A stretch of 64,000 nucleotides of DNA, taken from positions 186,001 to 250,000 of the forward strand of contig CANNBJ010000003.1 of the NCBI GenBank assembly GCA_947502835.1, in the 5' to 3' direction. Below, piece after piece: positions 8,552 through 17,001 of the stretch (the stretch's first letter is position 1; each line of letters starts with the position of its first letter). This DNA is from Bdellovibrionales bacterium (GTDB lineage Bacteria > Bdellovibrionota > UBA1018 > CAIMNF01). Below the pieces are notes generated by a model that was not told where the DNA came from, searched no databases, and saw nothing but the letters and a program-made list of their open reading frames with translations. Position numbers and translations under genes: made by a program.

Positions 8552-9957
8552 TTGGGGGCCCTTTCAGGCAACAGGGCATGGAGGACCCTCTCCATTTTCA
8601 TTCCGCGCGATCCCTTGATGAGAATCCGGGCCCCCGGTTGGATCGAGTTTTTGAGTGCCTCTATCAGATCTTCGATCCGTTCGAAATGGGAAGCCTGTAC
8701 GAGTGGGCCAGAGAGCCCCGGGCTTTTCAGCAATTCCTCATGGAGGCGCTTCATTCTGGGTCCGAAGAGCCAGGCATGGGTGATCCCATGCTCCCGGATC
8801 GGTGCGGATGCCTCACGGTGAAAGCGATTCTCTTCCTCACCCAGTTCCAGCATATCCCCGAGCACTGCGTGATACTGGCTTGCTCCCTTCTTTTGGGCAA
8901 GCAGCGCAAGGGCTGCCGCAAGAGAGGTTGGATTCGAATTGTAATGATCTCCAATCACTTCGCCCGCATTGGGCAGGGAGTGAATCTCGGTTCGTCCGTA
9001 GGCAGTGCTGAATTGCCCGATCCCCGCAGTGATTTCTTCATCCGTGAGACCGAAAAACCGGCTCAGGGTGATGGCGGCAAGAAGATTGTGAGCGTGGTGT
9101 TCCCCGGGAAGCGGACACGAGAAGCTTGAGGCCCGGGGTGCGGAGCGAATCGAAAGAGTGCCTGTTTCCGGGGCGTAGCGACCGGTGTGTTCCGCACCAT
9201 CCGATTCTTTCATCGAGTAGGTAGGATGAGGCAATCTTCCCAAGGCGGAGCGATGTCGCTCGAACCAGGATTTCACAAAAGGATCCGAGAGATTGATGGC
9301 GAGGGGAATGGAGTGTCTCAGTCCGTAGTCGAAGGCCCGAAGTTCCTCCTCGGCCGCGATCTCCACCGTCTTGAGCTGATGAAGATGCTCGGGGCCCGTG
9401 CGGGTCAGGAGCAAATGCGTGGGTTCCACGAGCTCCAGGTGCTGGTCCATTGCCCCGATCTCGTCGATTCCGATCTCAATGATGCCGGCCTCATGTTCCG
9501 GACGTAGCTGGAGAAGGGTGAGAGGGATTCCAAGAAAGCCGTTCTGGCTCCCTTCGGTTTTCAACACCGAACGCATTCGGCCGCGGAGAATGCTCGCAAT
9601 CAGTTCTTTCGTCGTCGTTTTTCCGACCGCTCCGACAATTCCAATCAAGGGGATGGAGAATTGCCTGCGGTAGGCATGGGCCAGCTTTCTGATGGCTCCG
9701 AGCGTGCTTGCAACCTTGAACGTCTCCGCCCCTGAATTCACTGACTCTTGCTCGGTCAGGACGGCGATCGCTCCTGATTGAATCGCGCGGGGGATGAAAT
9801 CGTGTCCGTCAAAGGAGTCCCCCTTGATTGCAACAAAGAGATCGCCCGGTCGTACACTTCGTGAATCAGTGGTGATGGAAAGGATCGGCAGGTCGGCTCC
9901 CGAAAGGGGAAGTCCAAGAATTGTAGCGATACGATGAGTGGTCCAGGTCCATTGCAT
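8548..9957 (-). CDS. murF: UDP-N-acetylmuramoyl-tripeptide--D-alanyl-D-alanine ligase
   Basis: Cytoplasmic peptidoglycan precursor enzyme adding D-Ala-D-Ala to the UDP-MurNAc tripeptide with ATP. Visible are the N-terminal MurF domain (TTDSRSVRPGDLFVAIKG), the Mur P-loop GIVGAVGKTTTKE, the central HHAHN-type block (GEHHAHNLLAAI) and the C-terminal GEVIGDHYNSNPTSLAAAL and ILIKGSRGMKMERV motifs. I start at MQWTWTT. The frame could extend 11 codons, but that would reach into the T-tract of the upstream gene's terminator. TATGAT lies exactly 6 bases before this ATG with no Shine-Dalgarno, consistent with a leaderless start. One GKT lysine is in a less usual GAVGKTTT context. Confidence 0.93.
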   Translation of the reverse strand: MQWTWTTHRIATILGLPLSGADLPILSITTDSRSVRPGDLFVAIKGDSFDGHDFIPRAIQSGAIAVLTEQESVNSGAETFKVASTLGAIRKLAHAYRRQFSIPLIGIVGAVGKTTTKELIASILRGRMRSVLKTEGSQNGFLGIPLTLLQLRPEHEAGIIEIGIDEIGAMDQHLELVEPTHLLLTRTGPEHLHQLKTVEIAAEEELRAFDYGLRHSIPLAINLSDPFVKSWFERHRSALGRLPHPTYSMKESDGAEHTGRYAPETGTLSIRSAPRASSFSCPLPGEHHAHNLLAAITLSRFFGLTDEEITAGIGQFSTAYGRTEIHSLPNAGEVIGDHYNSNPTSLAAALALLAQKKGASQYHAVLGDMLELGEEENRFHREASAPIREHGITHAWLFGPRMKRLHEELLKSPGLSGPLVQASHFERIEDLIEALKNSIQPGARILIKGSRGMKMERVLHALLPERAPK

Positions 9958-9963
9958 AGGGGG

Positions 9964-9969
9964 ATCATA
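9964..9969 (-). promoter_or_regulatory. -10 box TATGAT of a predicted leaderless murF promoter
   Basis: TATGAT (5 of 6 consensus bases) ends 6 bases before the murF ATG at 9957, so transcription should begin on the start codon. The matching -35 would fall in the T-rich tail of the upstream terminator. Confidence 0.5.
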
Positions 9970-9981
9970 CCCGAGAAGCGC

Positions 9982-10024
9982 AAAAAACAAAAACCTCCCG
10001 CAGGCGAACCCGCGGGAGGTTTTT
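9982..10024 (-). terminator. Rho-independent terminator after the DsbA-type lipoprotein gene
   Basis: On the minus strand the 9-base arms ACCTCCCGC and GCGGGAGGT enclose a 9-base loop and are followed by TTTTTGTTTTTT. It lies 20 bases after the stop of the gene ending at 10045 and separates it from murF. T-rich sequence on the other side could let it work in both directions. Confidence 0.85.
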
Positions 10025-10044
10025 CAAGTTTGAGCTTGTCCGGA

Positions 10045-11103
10045 TTACTTCGACTCGAGCTCTTCGTCGATCACTTCGGAGAACTGTTCGATCGGCAGGG
10101 CTCCCGCCATCAGTTGTCCGTTGATGAAGAAGGTCGGAGTCGAGCGGACCCCGAGCTTTTCGCCATAGGCAAGGTCGCCCTTGACCGCGTCCGCGAACTT
10201 CTTGCTCTCAAAGCACTCTTTGAATTTCTTCTCGTCGGCACCGGCAGCTTTCGCATGTTTTGCGAGGCTCTCGGCATCAAGATTGCTCTGATTTGCAAAC
10301 ACGATGTCGTGGAACTTCCAGAACTTGTCTTTGGACTGCTCGTTCACGCACAGAGCGGCCTCGGAAGCCGGTCCGGCATCCTGGTGCATCGGGAGCGGGA
10401 AGTTCTTGAATACGATCCGAACCTTGCTGCCGTACTTCTTCTTGATGTCGCTTACGATCTTCGCGCCTTTGCTGCAGAAAGGGCACTGGAAGTCGGAGAA
10501 TTCGTAAATCGTGACCTTCGCATTCTCATTTCCGGTGGACGGAGAGTTTCCTGCCTCGATCTTGATGTTGGACTTCGGCTTTTGGAAGTACACTTCCACC
10601 GGAGCTCCCTTGGTGAGTTTTGCAACAGCACCCTGGATCATGTCTTCGCGCTTCTGCTCTTTCATGTAGGAGTAGATGCGTTCTTTGACCTGGTCGTTGA
10701 TGTTGCTTTCGGGGATGTTCTTTTCCTTCACGAACTTCTTGTAGTCCGCGTCCGAAATCTTGATTTCACCCTTCAAGATCTTCTTGCTGATGTATTCTTC
10801 AGCAGTGGCAAGGCCTTCTTTCTTGGCTTCTGCACCAAGAACGCGATCGCTCACCATTTTATTCAGAAGGCCAATTTTGAGGTCGTACTCCTGCTTTTTG
10901 ATCTGCATCATCTCGACTTGGGCTTCAGCAGTCAGCTGCTCTTCGGTGATTTCCTCACCGTTGATTTTTGCCACAACGCCGGCCTTGGGAGCGTCCTTGA
11001 AAACCATATTGATTTTTGCTTTTGCGTTTTCCGTGCAGGCAACCATGACGGCGGTCGTCAGGATCGCGGCACCGAGAACGCCCAGAGTACGTTTCTTGTT
11101 CAT
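10045..11103 (-). CDS. DsbA-family thioredoxin-fold lipoprotein with SurA-like N-terminal region
   Basis: 352 residues. A signal peptide ends at a likely lipobox (VMVAC, C23). Residues about 40-165 are Lys/Glu-rich and start with VVAKINGEEITEEQL, the hallmark of SurA/PpiC-type chaperone N-domains. Residues about 185-350 form a DsbA-like fold with the redox motif CPFC at 207-210, KNFPLPMHQDA, and the cis-proline loop STPTFFING. Family members oxidise or isomerise disulfides of exported proteins; the fused chaperone-like part suggests it holds its clients. The gene is monocistronic, with an AAGGA Shine-Dalgarno and its own terminator. Confidence 0.85.
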   Translation of the reverse strand: MNKKRTLGVLGAAILTTAVMVACTENAKAKINMVFKDAPKAGVVAKINGEEITEEQLTAEAQVEMMQIKKQEYDLKIGLLNKMVSDRVLGAEAKKEGLATAEEYISKKILKGEIKISDADYKKFVKEKNIPESNINDQVKERIYSYMKEQKREDMIQGAVAKLTKGAPVEVYFQKPKSNIKIEAGNSPSTGNENAKVTIYEFSDFQCPFCSKGAKIVSDIKKKYGSKVRIVFKNFPLPMHQDAGPASEAALCVNEQSKDKFWKFHDIVFANQSNLDAESLAKHAKAAGADEKKFKECFESKKFADAVKGDLAYGEKLGVRSTPTFFINGQLMAGALPIEQFSEVIDEELESK

Positions 11104-11147
11104 TTTGCTATGTCCTTTCGTAGCGTTATTCGCTGAGGCTAGCTCAA

Positions 11148-12131
11148 TTAGAAAGTTTGTACAAGGTCATGGATTCGAAGAAGGCCCATCGGAATTCCCG
11201 AGGAATTCACTACAGGCAGAACGCTTATCTGACTTTCACGCTCCTCCATTATGCGTAGCGCGTCATAGGCAAGGCTGTTTTCCCTGACGGTCACCGGGTT
11301 CGAGGTCATGATCTCTGAAGCTTTCATGGAGAAGAATTGTTCTTTCTTGCGAAGGGCCCGACGCAGATCTCCATCTGTGATGATTCCAAGAAGAGTTTGC
11401 GAATCCATCACTAGAACGGCGCCCAGCTTTCGTTCGGTGGAGAGGGCGAGAATCTCATCGACCCCGGCCTCGGGGGATACAGAGGGGGCTTTCGGAATCG
11501 GATGCATGAGGTCACGCACTTCCAGCTGAAGGCGGCGCCCGAGGGAGCCCGCGGGATGATTCTTCGCAAAATCCTCCGCCGTGAACCCCGAATCCTTCAT
11601 GAGCGAAATCGCAAGTGCATCCCCGATCGCAAGCGTCAGGGTGGTGCTTGAGGTGGGAGCGAGGTTGTGGCTGCATGCCTCTTCCGCAACCGAACAATCG
11701 ATCACGACGCGTGCACGCTCCGCGAGTTTGGAGGAGGCGTTTCCGGTAAGTGCGATGACCGGAACGGAGCGCTTCTTGAACACCGGAAGCAGGGAAACGA
11801 TCTCCTCGGTGTTTCCCGTGTAGCTGATCGCGATGACCACGTCCTGCGGGCCCACAACCCCGAGATCTCCGTGAAGGGCTTCGGTCGGATGGACATAGAC
11901 GGCCGGTGTTCCGGTACTGGAAAGTGTGGCCGCGATTTTCGCCGCGATTTTCCCTGATTTTCCGAGTCCAAGAACCAGAACTTTTCCGTTGGTCCGCGAA
12001 CACTCGAGGAGCAGGGTGAGAGCGGATTGGATCCGTTCCTGATGTTCCGGGGTTGATTCGAAGCGGGTGAGTGCCCGGGTGATGGATTCGGATTCAAGGC
12101 GAAGGACCCGGCAAAACTCTTTGAAGCTCAT
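11148..12131 (-). CDS. kdsD: D-arabinose 5-phosphate isomerase (KdsD/KpsF family)
   Basis: Interconverts ribulose 5-phosphate and arabinose 5-phosphate, feeding Kdo synthesis for LPS. The 327 residues have the usual layout: an N-terminal SIS domain with GLGKSGKIAAKIAATLSSTG, HPTEALHGDLG and ISYTGNTEE, then LAPTSSTT, and two CBS domains (about 205-325) with MHPIPKAPSV and GIITDGDLRRAL. No Shine-Dalgarno is present; TAGCAT lies 6 bases before the ATG. It is divergent from a lipoprotein gene only 23 bases away. Confidence 0.93.
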   Translation of the reverse strand: MSFKEFCRVLRLESESITRALTRFESTPEHQERIQSALTLLLECSRTNGKVLVLGLGKSGKIAAKIAATLSSTGTPAVYVHPTEALHGDLGVVGPQDVVIAISYTGNTEEIVSLLPVFKKRSVPVIALTGNASSKLAERARVVIDCSVAEEACSHNLAPTSSTTLTLAIGDALAISLMKDSGFTAEDFAKNHPAGSLGRRLQLEVRDLMHPIPKAPSVSPEAGVDEILALSTERKLGAVLVMDSQTLLGIITDGDLRRALRKKEQFFSMKASEIMTSNPVTVRENSLAYDALRIMEERESQISVLPVVNSSGIPMGLLRIHDLVQTF

Positions 12132-12154
12132 GGCGGTATGCTACACTAAAGCCC
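12132..12154. promoter_or_regulatory. 23-bp divergent promoter region with two overlapping -10 boxes
   Basis: The whole gap between kdsD and the lipoprotein gene is 23 bases. Toward kdsD, TAGCAT (12143-12138) is followed by 6 bases and ATG. Toward the lipoprotein, an extended -10 TGCTACACT (12139-12147) is followed by 7 bases and ATG. The boxes share bases, and each -35 must lie inside the other gene. Confidence 0.45.
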
Positions 12155-12685
12155 ATGAAACTTGGCCTCAAAATTTTGCTCCTTGGACTCTGTTTTCCCG
12201 CGTGCATGTCGGCCTATCTCAAATCGGTAGGGGGCGATGGTGAACAAGTGTTTTCAAAGGTGTATGTGGGGGATTTCAATCTTGCATGGGAGTCTGCGGT
12301 CGAGGCGCTGAAGACCTCGCCCATGGAGGTGGTGAACCGGGAAAATGGCTCGCTTCAAACGAAATGGATTGAGAATACGGCGGAACGGAACCTCATCGAT
12401 TCGGCGGGTTCGGTGAATCTTTATCTGAAGGCCCAGTACAGGTTTCGAATCGTTCTTGCCAAGGGGGTATATGGCGGGCAACCCTCGGTACGGGTAAGTG
12501 TGCAAAAAGAGCAGCAGATTCAGCGGGACGTTCTCGAGGGGTGGATTCAGCAAACGACGGACGGAATTCAGGAAAACTCCTTGCTGTATCGGGTCGGGAA
12601 GGTCATGGAATTCAAAACGCGGCTCCAGGAAATCGAAGCAAGAAAACTCAAGCGTCAGCTGGAAGAAGCCAAAGAAAAGAACTGA
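12155..12685 (+). CDS. Lipoprotein of unknown function
   Basis: 176 residues. The signal peptide ends in a plausible lipobox (FPAC, C17). The mature part alternates a region resembling small alpha/beta envelope domains (FNLAWESAVEAL, VVNRENGSLQTKWI, Y-R-F-R-I-V) with a charged C-terminal helix (about 150-176). The W-x-x-x-x-x-A-L and SLQTKWI pattern is reminiscent of the BamC/NlpB fold, but I would not assign it. No Shine-Dalgarno is seen; an extended -10 box sits 7 bases before the ATG. It is convergent with the next gene, 21 bases apart. Confidence 0.65.
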   Translation: MKLGLKILLLGLCFPACMSAYLKSVGGDGEQVFSKVYVGDFNLAWESAVEALKTSPMEVVNRENGSLQTKWIENTAERNLIDSAGSVNLYLKAQYRFRIVLAKGVYGGQPSVRVSVQKEQQIQRDVLEGWIQQTTDGIQENSLLYRVGKVMEFKTRLQEIEARKLKRQLEEAKEKN

Positions 12686-12706
12686 TTGCCACCCGGCACG
12701 CGAGGG

Positions 12707-13831
12707 TCAGGAGTTCAGGAGATTCTCGAATTCCTTCAGCAGGTCCTCATCCGATTTTGCAACCTGAGGTTCTGCCGGTGAGGCCGCAGCAATTGAAGGA
12801 GCCGCGGGAGCTGCTTCAACCGGAGATTTCGGAGCATTTGAATCCAGGCTCGTATCAACGGAAGACACCAGCTTTTCAAATTCATCCTTGGGAGCCTCGG
12901 GAGCAATGGAAGTCGCAGGAGCAGGTGCTGCCGGTGCTGCCGACTGGGGAGCCTCGGCTGCGATGGTCTCGGGAGGAGTGGCGGGTTTCCCCTCAAGAAG
13001 GGCATCAATTGCACTTTGATCCAGTCCCTTTGCGACGGGTTTGGGAGTGGGTTCCACGGAGGGTTTTGCTTCGCTTTCAGCAGGGACGGGCTCGGGAGCC
13101 GGAGCCAAAGCAGGAGAGACGGTAGGAGCAACGGTAGGAGCAACGGCAGCTAGAGAGGAGAGATTCTGTCCCGCGGGAAGGCCTGTGCCGAGATCCTCGA
13201 GTTTTTTCCTCAGTTGCAGGTTTTCCTGCTGGAGGCGCTTCAGGTTTGCAAGATCATCCTCGAACAGGGAGTACTCCTCCAGTCTTGCTTCCAGTTCCTT
13301 GATCTTTTTCAGAAGCTCATCCGAATTCCCGCCACCGGATCCCGCCGATTGCATCGCTTTTTGGTTTTGACGGAGGTTTTCAATTTCCTCGAGGAGTTTT
13401 GTTTTTTCGACGTTGATGTTTACGACGATGCTTTCTTTTTCCGTGAGCTGGGATTGAAGTGCCTTCAGGCGTTCCTCAAGATCTCCGCCGATTCCGGCTG
13501 GGGCGGCCTGAATGAGCTGTGCTGCGGGGGACTCGTGGGTTTCGATGCCGGGGTGGGCGGCCGCGGTCGAGGGAGTCAGTGTGATTCCCTCGGGTGGAAG
13601 GCCATTCACCAGACCGAAGAGCTGGGTTCGAACGAACTGGGCTTCATGGATGAGTTGATTCAGGTAAACCTTTACCATTGCAGCCGGAACCTGATTCCGG
13701 GCAGCGCCGAGCCTGCGTTTCTTGATGACCCATTCGTAGCAATAGGCGGAGAGAAGGGTGAAGATCAGCGCACCTCCAAGGAGGAGAATTTCTTCTGTGA
13801 ATTTGGAATAGATATAAATGAATGAATTCAT
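12707..13831 (-). CDS. Membrane-anchored coiled-coil protein with Ala/Pro-rich C-terminus
   Basis: 374 residues, family not recognised. An N-terminal transmembrane helix (about 15-35) is followed by a basic stretch and a conserved-looking segment to about residue 80. A coiled coil rich in Glu, Lys and Leu follows at about 120-215. Then comes a long Ala/Pro/Glu low-complexity linker, and a short acidic C-terminal helix (SDEDLLKEFENLLNS) that may be a docking peptide. The layout suits a cytoplasmic scaffold tethered to the inner membrane. The GGAGGG Shine-Dalgarno lies 9 bases before the ATG. Confidence 0.65.
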   Translation of the reverse strand: MNSFIYIYSKFTEEILLLGGALIFTLLSAYCYEWVIKKRRLGAARNQVPAAMVKVYLNQLIHEAQFVRTQLFGLVNGLPPEGITLTPSTAAAHPGIETHESPAAQLIQAAPAGIGGDLEERLKALQSQLTEKESIVVNINVEKTKLLEEIENLRQNQKAMQSAGSGGGNSDELLKKIKELEARLEEYSLFEDDLANLKRLQQENLQLRKKLEDLGTGLPAGQNLSSLAAVAPTVAPTVSPALAPAPEPVPAESEAKPSVEPTPKPVAKGLDQSAIDALLEGKPATPPETIAAEAPQSAAPAAPAPATSIAPEAPKDEFEKLVSSVDTSLDSNAPKSPVEAAPAAPSIAAASPAEPQVAKSDEDLLKEFENLLNS

Positions 13832-13981
13832 AAATTTGTGTCCCTCCTGGACCCTGAAAACCCGTTCTTCTGATTATACGGTCGGAAGCAATCGAGGTCA
13901 AACGGGGGGGAGTTCCATCCTTCCCTGATCTCTTCCGAGTCAGAAGACTGACGAATCCCGTGGAGTCCTCGGGGGCGGCTC

Positions 13982-13990
13982 TGATAGGAT
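13982..13990 (+). promoter_or_regulatory. Extended -10 box TGATAGGAT upstream of suhB
   Basis: TG-N-TAGGAT ends 9 bases before the suhB ATG at 14000. It predicts a leader of only about 3 bases, in line with other near-leaderless starts in the window. Confidence 0.35.
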
Positions 13991-13999
13991 CTTTCCATC

Positions 14000-14782
14000 A
14001 TGAAACATTCCGAGTTCTGGCTTGCAGGGGCGGTGGAGTCGGCGCTTCAAGCGGGTAAAATCATTCGAAACCACTATTTGAAGCCCCTGAAGGTCCGTGA
14101 AAAAGGGCGCTTGGGTCTTGTCACGAACGTCGATGTGCAGGCCGAGGAAAAGGCTCTCCGGGTACTCAGAAAGTGTGAGCCCGGTTTTGCGTTTTTATCG
14201 GAAGAGACCCACGCAGAAGGCAAAAGAGGCGAGGGACAGGATGGGCTTTGGATTGTGGATCCCTTGGATGGGACGACCAATTTCATCCACGGGTTTCCCA
14301 TGTTTTGTGTGAACATCGCGCTTCAGGTGGAAGAGCGAATCGAAGTGGCGGTCACGTATCATCCGATTTTGGATGAACTCTACACGGCGATTCGGGGCAA
14401 GGGTGCCTATGTGAATGGAAAGCGCATGCGCGTATCGAAGACCCGGAAAATGAAAGATGCGCTCCTTTCCACGGGATTTGCCTATTCTGCAAGAGATTCG
14501 CTTTCAACAGAAATGAGTTCCTTTGAGCGATTGAGCAGGGCTTCTCGCGCCGTGCGAAGGCCCGGGTCCGCAGCCCTTGATCTTGCTTACACGGCAAGAG
14601 GCGTGTTTGACGGGTTTTGGGAGCGCAATCTTGCGCCCTGGGATGTGGCGGCCGGAGCCTTGTTGGTGCAAGAGGCCGGTGGCAAAGTAAGCAATTTTAC
14701 AAACGGGGCATTTGATATTCGTGGAGCGGAAATTCTGGCAACGAACAAATCCCTTCATTCCGCCATTATGAAATCAATTTAG
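14000..14782 (+). CDS. suhB: Inositol-1-monophosphatase family protein (SuhB-like)
   Basis: 260 residues, Mg-dependent phosphatase fold. Metal and catalytic motifs are present: SEET at 67-70, DPLDGTTNF at 87-95 and the C-terminal WDVAAGALLVQEAGG. RRPGSAALDLAYTARGVFDGFWE is the usual region before it. In proteobacteria SuhB also joins the rRNA antitermination complex; the enzyme role (myo-inositol-1-phosphate or a similar sugar phosphate) is inferred from the family. The gene is single and ends with a 4-base convergent overlap with the aminotransferase gene. Confidence 0.9.
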   Translation: MKHSEFWLAGAVESALQAGKIIRNHYLKPLKVREKGRLGLVTNVDVQAEEKALRVLRKCEPGFAFLSEETHAEGKRGEGQDGLWIVDPLDGTTNFIHGFPMFCVNIALQVEERIEVAVTYHPILDELYTAIRGKGAYVNGKRMRVSKTRKMKDALLSTGFAYSARDSLSTEMSSFERLSRASRAVRRPGSAALDLAYTARGVFDGFWERNLAPWDVAAGALLVQEAGGKVSNFTNGAFDIRGAEILATNKSLHSAIMKSI

Positions 14783-15681
14783 CCCAGTTCAAGCTCGCGC
14801 TTCACAAGTTCCCGGAACGATTCCGCCAAGCGGGCGGCGATTGGACCGGGTTTCCCCTTGTTGATTTTCTTGCCATCAAGATCCAGCACCGGAAGCACTT
14901 CCTTCAGGGAACTTGTGACGAATACCTCATCCGCTTCATAGAGGTATTCCTTCGGGAATCGGACTTCCCGTACGGGAATCCCTTGTTCCACGCAGAGATC
15001 GATCACGGCCCTTCGGGTGATCCCATCCAGAATTCCCACATCAAGCGGTGCAGTCGCGACGATTCCGCGATTCACATAGAACAGGTTGTATGTGGTTCCT
15101 TCGGTCAGAAAGCCTTGATGATCCACCATGAGGGCATCATCAAAGCCCTCCTCTGCGGCCGAGAGATAGGCAAGAAGGCTGTTCAGGTAGTTGCCGGACT
15201 TCATGGCCGGATCGAGCGCCTTCGGGGAGTTCCGGATCCGGCTTGAGATCTGGAGTTTTGTGCCCTTTGAAAAAGGCTTGTTCGGAAACATGGAGATGGG
15301 CTCCACGATGATGACATACAAGGTCGGGGTTTCAAGATTTCCAAGGCCAAACCCGATCTTTCCGCTTCCTCTTGAAACCACAATGCGCACATACACGTCC
15401 TCGGATGCGCGTCCCGGCTGAGCCCGATAGGCATCGATACTTCTAAGGATTTCGCGGTGATACTCTTCAATGCTTTGGGAAAATTTCATGGAGCAAAGAA
15501 CCGCTGATTTTTCCATTCGTTCCAGGTGTTCCCTGAGTCGGAAGGGCTTTCCCTCATAGGTTCTCACCACCTCGTACAGGCTGTCTCCGTAGAGAAAACT
15601 TCGATCAAAAACCGAGACATTTGCTTCGGCGAGAGGTATGATCCGACCATTCAAATTGATGAGGGTTCCACGAGAATTCAT
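14779..15681 (-). CDS. Class IV aminotransferase (branched-chain or D-amino-acid type)
   Basis: 300 residues, fold type IV PLP enzyme. Seen are the N-terminal FDRSFLYGDSLYEVVRTYEG, the PLP lysine K161 in AMKSGNYLNS, EGFDDALMVD and LTEGTTYNLFYV, then LDGITRRAVIDLC. The KSGNYLNS context resembles branched-chain aminotransferases more than aminodeoxychorismate lyase, but D-amino-acid transaminase is also possible. The start ATG has TAGGAT exactly 6 bases upstream and no Shine-Dalgarno. It is divergent from hflX across 42 bases. Confidence 0.85.
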   Translation of the reverse strand: MNSRGTLINLNGRIIPLAEANVSVFDRSFLYGDSLYEVVRTYEGKPFRLREHLERMEKSAVLCSMKFSQSIEEYHREILRSIDAYRAQPGRASEDVYVRIVVSRGSGKIGFGLGNLETPTLYVIIVEPISMFPNKPFSKGTKLQISSRIRNSPKALDPAMKSGNYLNSLLAYLSAAEEGFDDALMVDHQGFLTEGTTYNLFYVNRGIVATAPLDVGILDGITRRAVIDLCVEQGIPVREVRFPKEYLYEADEVFVTSSLKEVLPVLDLDGKKINKGKPGPIAARLAESFRELVKRELELG

Positions 15682-15687
15682 GGCCTC

Positions 15688-15693
15688 ATCCTA
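15688..15693 (-). promoter_or_regulatory. -10 box TAGGAT of a predicted leaderless promoter (aminotransferase)
   Basis: On the minus strand TGTTAGGAT (an extended -10) ends 6 bases before the ATG at 15681, so the predicted transcription start coincides with the start codon. Confidence 0.45.
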
Positions 15694-15723
15694 ACAGGTT
15701 CAGTCGAGGTTTTTGAGTAGATT

Positions 15724-17001
15724 ATGATCGAAAATTCGGAGTCGCTTCTGCCTCGGGGCAATCTGATCGCCCTCACCCTCGGGGTGGAGGACGAATCCCT
15801 TTCTGAACTTGACCGCCTTCTCGATACGCTCGGCGTCCGCACCGGGATTCGGGTGAATGCGCCCGTCCGGAGGATCGTCGCGGGCACCTATTTCGGAACG
15901 GGAAAACTCGATGAGGTGAAACTCATGGCGGAGGCGAGTGCGGATCCGATCGATCTTTTCGTCCTCGATGTCGACCTCACCCCCCGCCAGCTGCAGAACA
16001 TCGAGAAGATCCTTGGGAAGCCCGTTCTCGATCGGACGGGAATCATTCTCGAAATCTTTTCACGTCATGCCCGCACCCGCGAATCCAAGACCCAGGTCGA
16101 GCTGGCTAAGCTCCAATATGTTCTTCCGCGGCTTGCGCACCTTTGGAATCACTTTGAGCGTCAGCGGGGCGGAGGAGTAGGCAACAAGGGGATGGGCGAA
16201 AAGCAGATCGAGGTGGATCGGCGATTGGTGAAGCGCCGGATTCAAATCCTGCGGGGCCGTCTCGAGGAGATCGAAAAGGAACGGGTTGTTCAAAGAACCT
16301 CACGGGAGAACCTGCTCAAGGTGGCGCTTGTCGGGTATACCAATGCAGGAAAGTCAACGCTATTGAACGCCCTTACCGAAAGCTCGGTTCTTGCCGAGGA
16401 CAAGCTTTTCGCAACCCTCGATGCAACGGTGCGCGCATTGAACCCCGATAGTCATCCACCCATTGTTGCAATCGATACGGTGGGGTTCATCAGCCGCATT
16501 CCAACCAACCTGATTGCTTCTTTCCGCTCCACGCTCGAGGAGATTCAAGAGGCGGACCTGATCGTGCATGTGGTGGACGCGTCTTCCACCCAGGCGCGCG
16601 AGCAATATGAAACCACCTGTTCGGTTTTGAAGGATCTCGGCTGCGAGGAAAAAGAAAAAATCGTGGTGCTCAACAAGATCGATCTTGTCGAGGGGGCCGC
16701 CCGCCTGAATCAGGCAAAGATCGCGGTACCGGGAGCAACCCGGATTTCCTCGCTCGATCCGGATGCGGTCAGGAAATTCCGCGAGAAGATCCTCGATCAT
16801 TTCAAGGGGAAAATGGAATCCTGGGATTTGCTCATTCCCTATCACGAGGGAAAGCTTCAAGCCAAAGTGCAGGAATACGGTGCGATCAAGCAGACCCGCT
16901 ACCTTGAGAAGGGCGTGTTCTTGCAAGTCATGCTCGATTCCACGATTGCGCGAAAGCTTGATGTCAAACGCTACACGACAGCAAAGAGGGAGGAAAAGTG
17001 A
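15724..17001 (+). CDS. hflX: Ribosome-associated GTPase HflX
   Basis: Translation-factor GTPase that binds the 50S subunit and splits stalled ribosomes. The 425 residues include the glycine-rich N-terminal domain (GTYFGTGKLDE at 54-64, QVELAKLQYVLPRL), the GGGVGNKGMGEKQIEVDRR linker, and the G domain. G-domain motifs are G1 GYTNAGKST at 204-212, G3 DTVGFI, G4 NKID and a SSLD-type G5. The C-terminal domain is complete. The start is the first ATG; only a weak GAG precedes it. Its stop overlaps the next start (GTGA), so the downstream PDZ protein is coupled to it. Confidence 0.95.
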   Translation: MIENSESLLPRGNLIALTLGVEDESLSELDRLLDTLGVRTGIRVNAPVRRIVAGTYFGTGKLDEVKLMAEASADPIDLFVLDVDLTPRQLQNIEKILGKPVLDRTGIILEIFSRHARTRESKTQVELAKLQYVLPRLAHLWNHFERQRGGGVGNKGMGEKQIEVDRRLVKRRIQILRGRLEEIEKERVVQRTSRENLLKVALVGYTNAGKSTLLNALTESSVLAEDKLFATLDATVRALNPDSHPPIVAIDTVGFISRIPTNLIASFRSTLEEIQEADLIVHVVDASSTQAREQYETTCSVLKDLGCEEKEKIVVLNKIDLVEGAARLNQAKIAVPGATRISSLDPDAVRKFREKILDHFKGKMESWDLLIPYHEGKLQAKVQEYGAIKQTRYLEKGVFLQVMLDSTIARKLDVKRYTTAKREEK

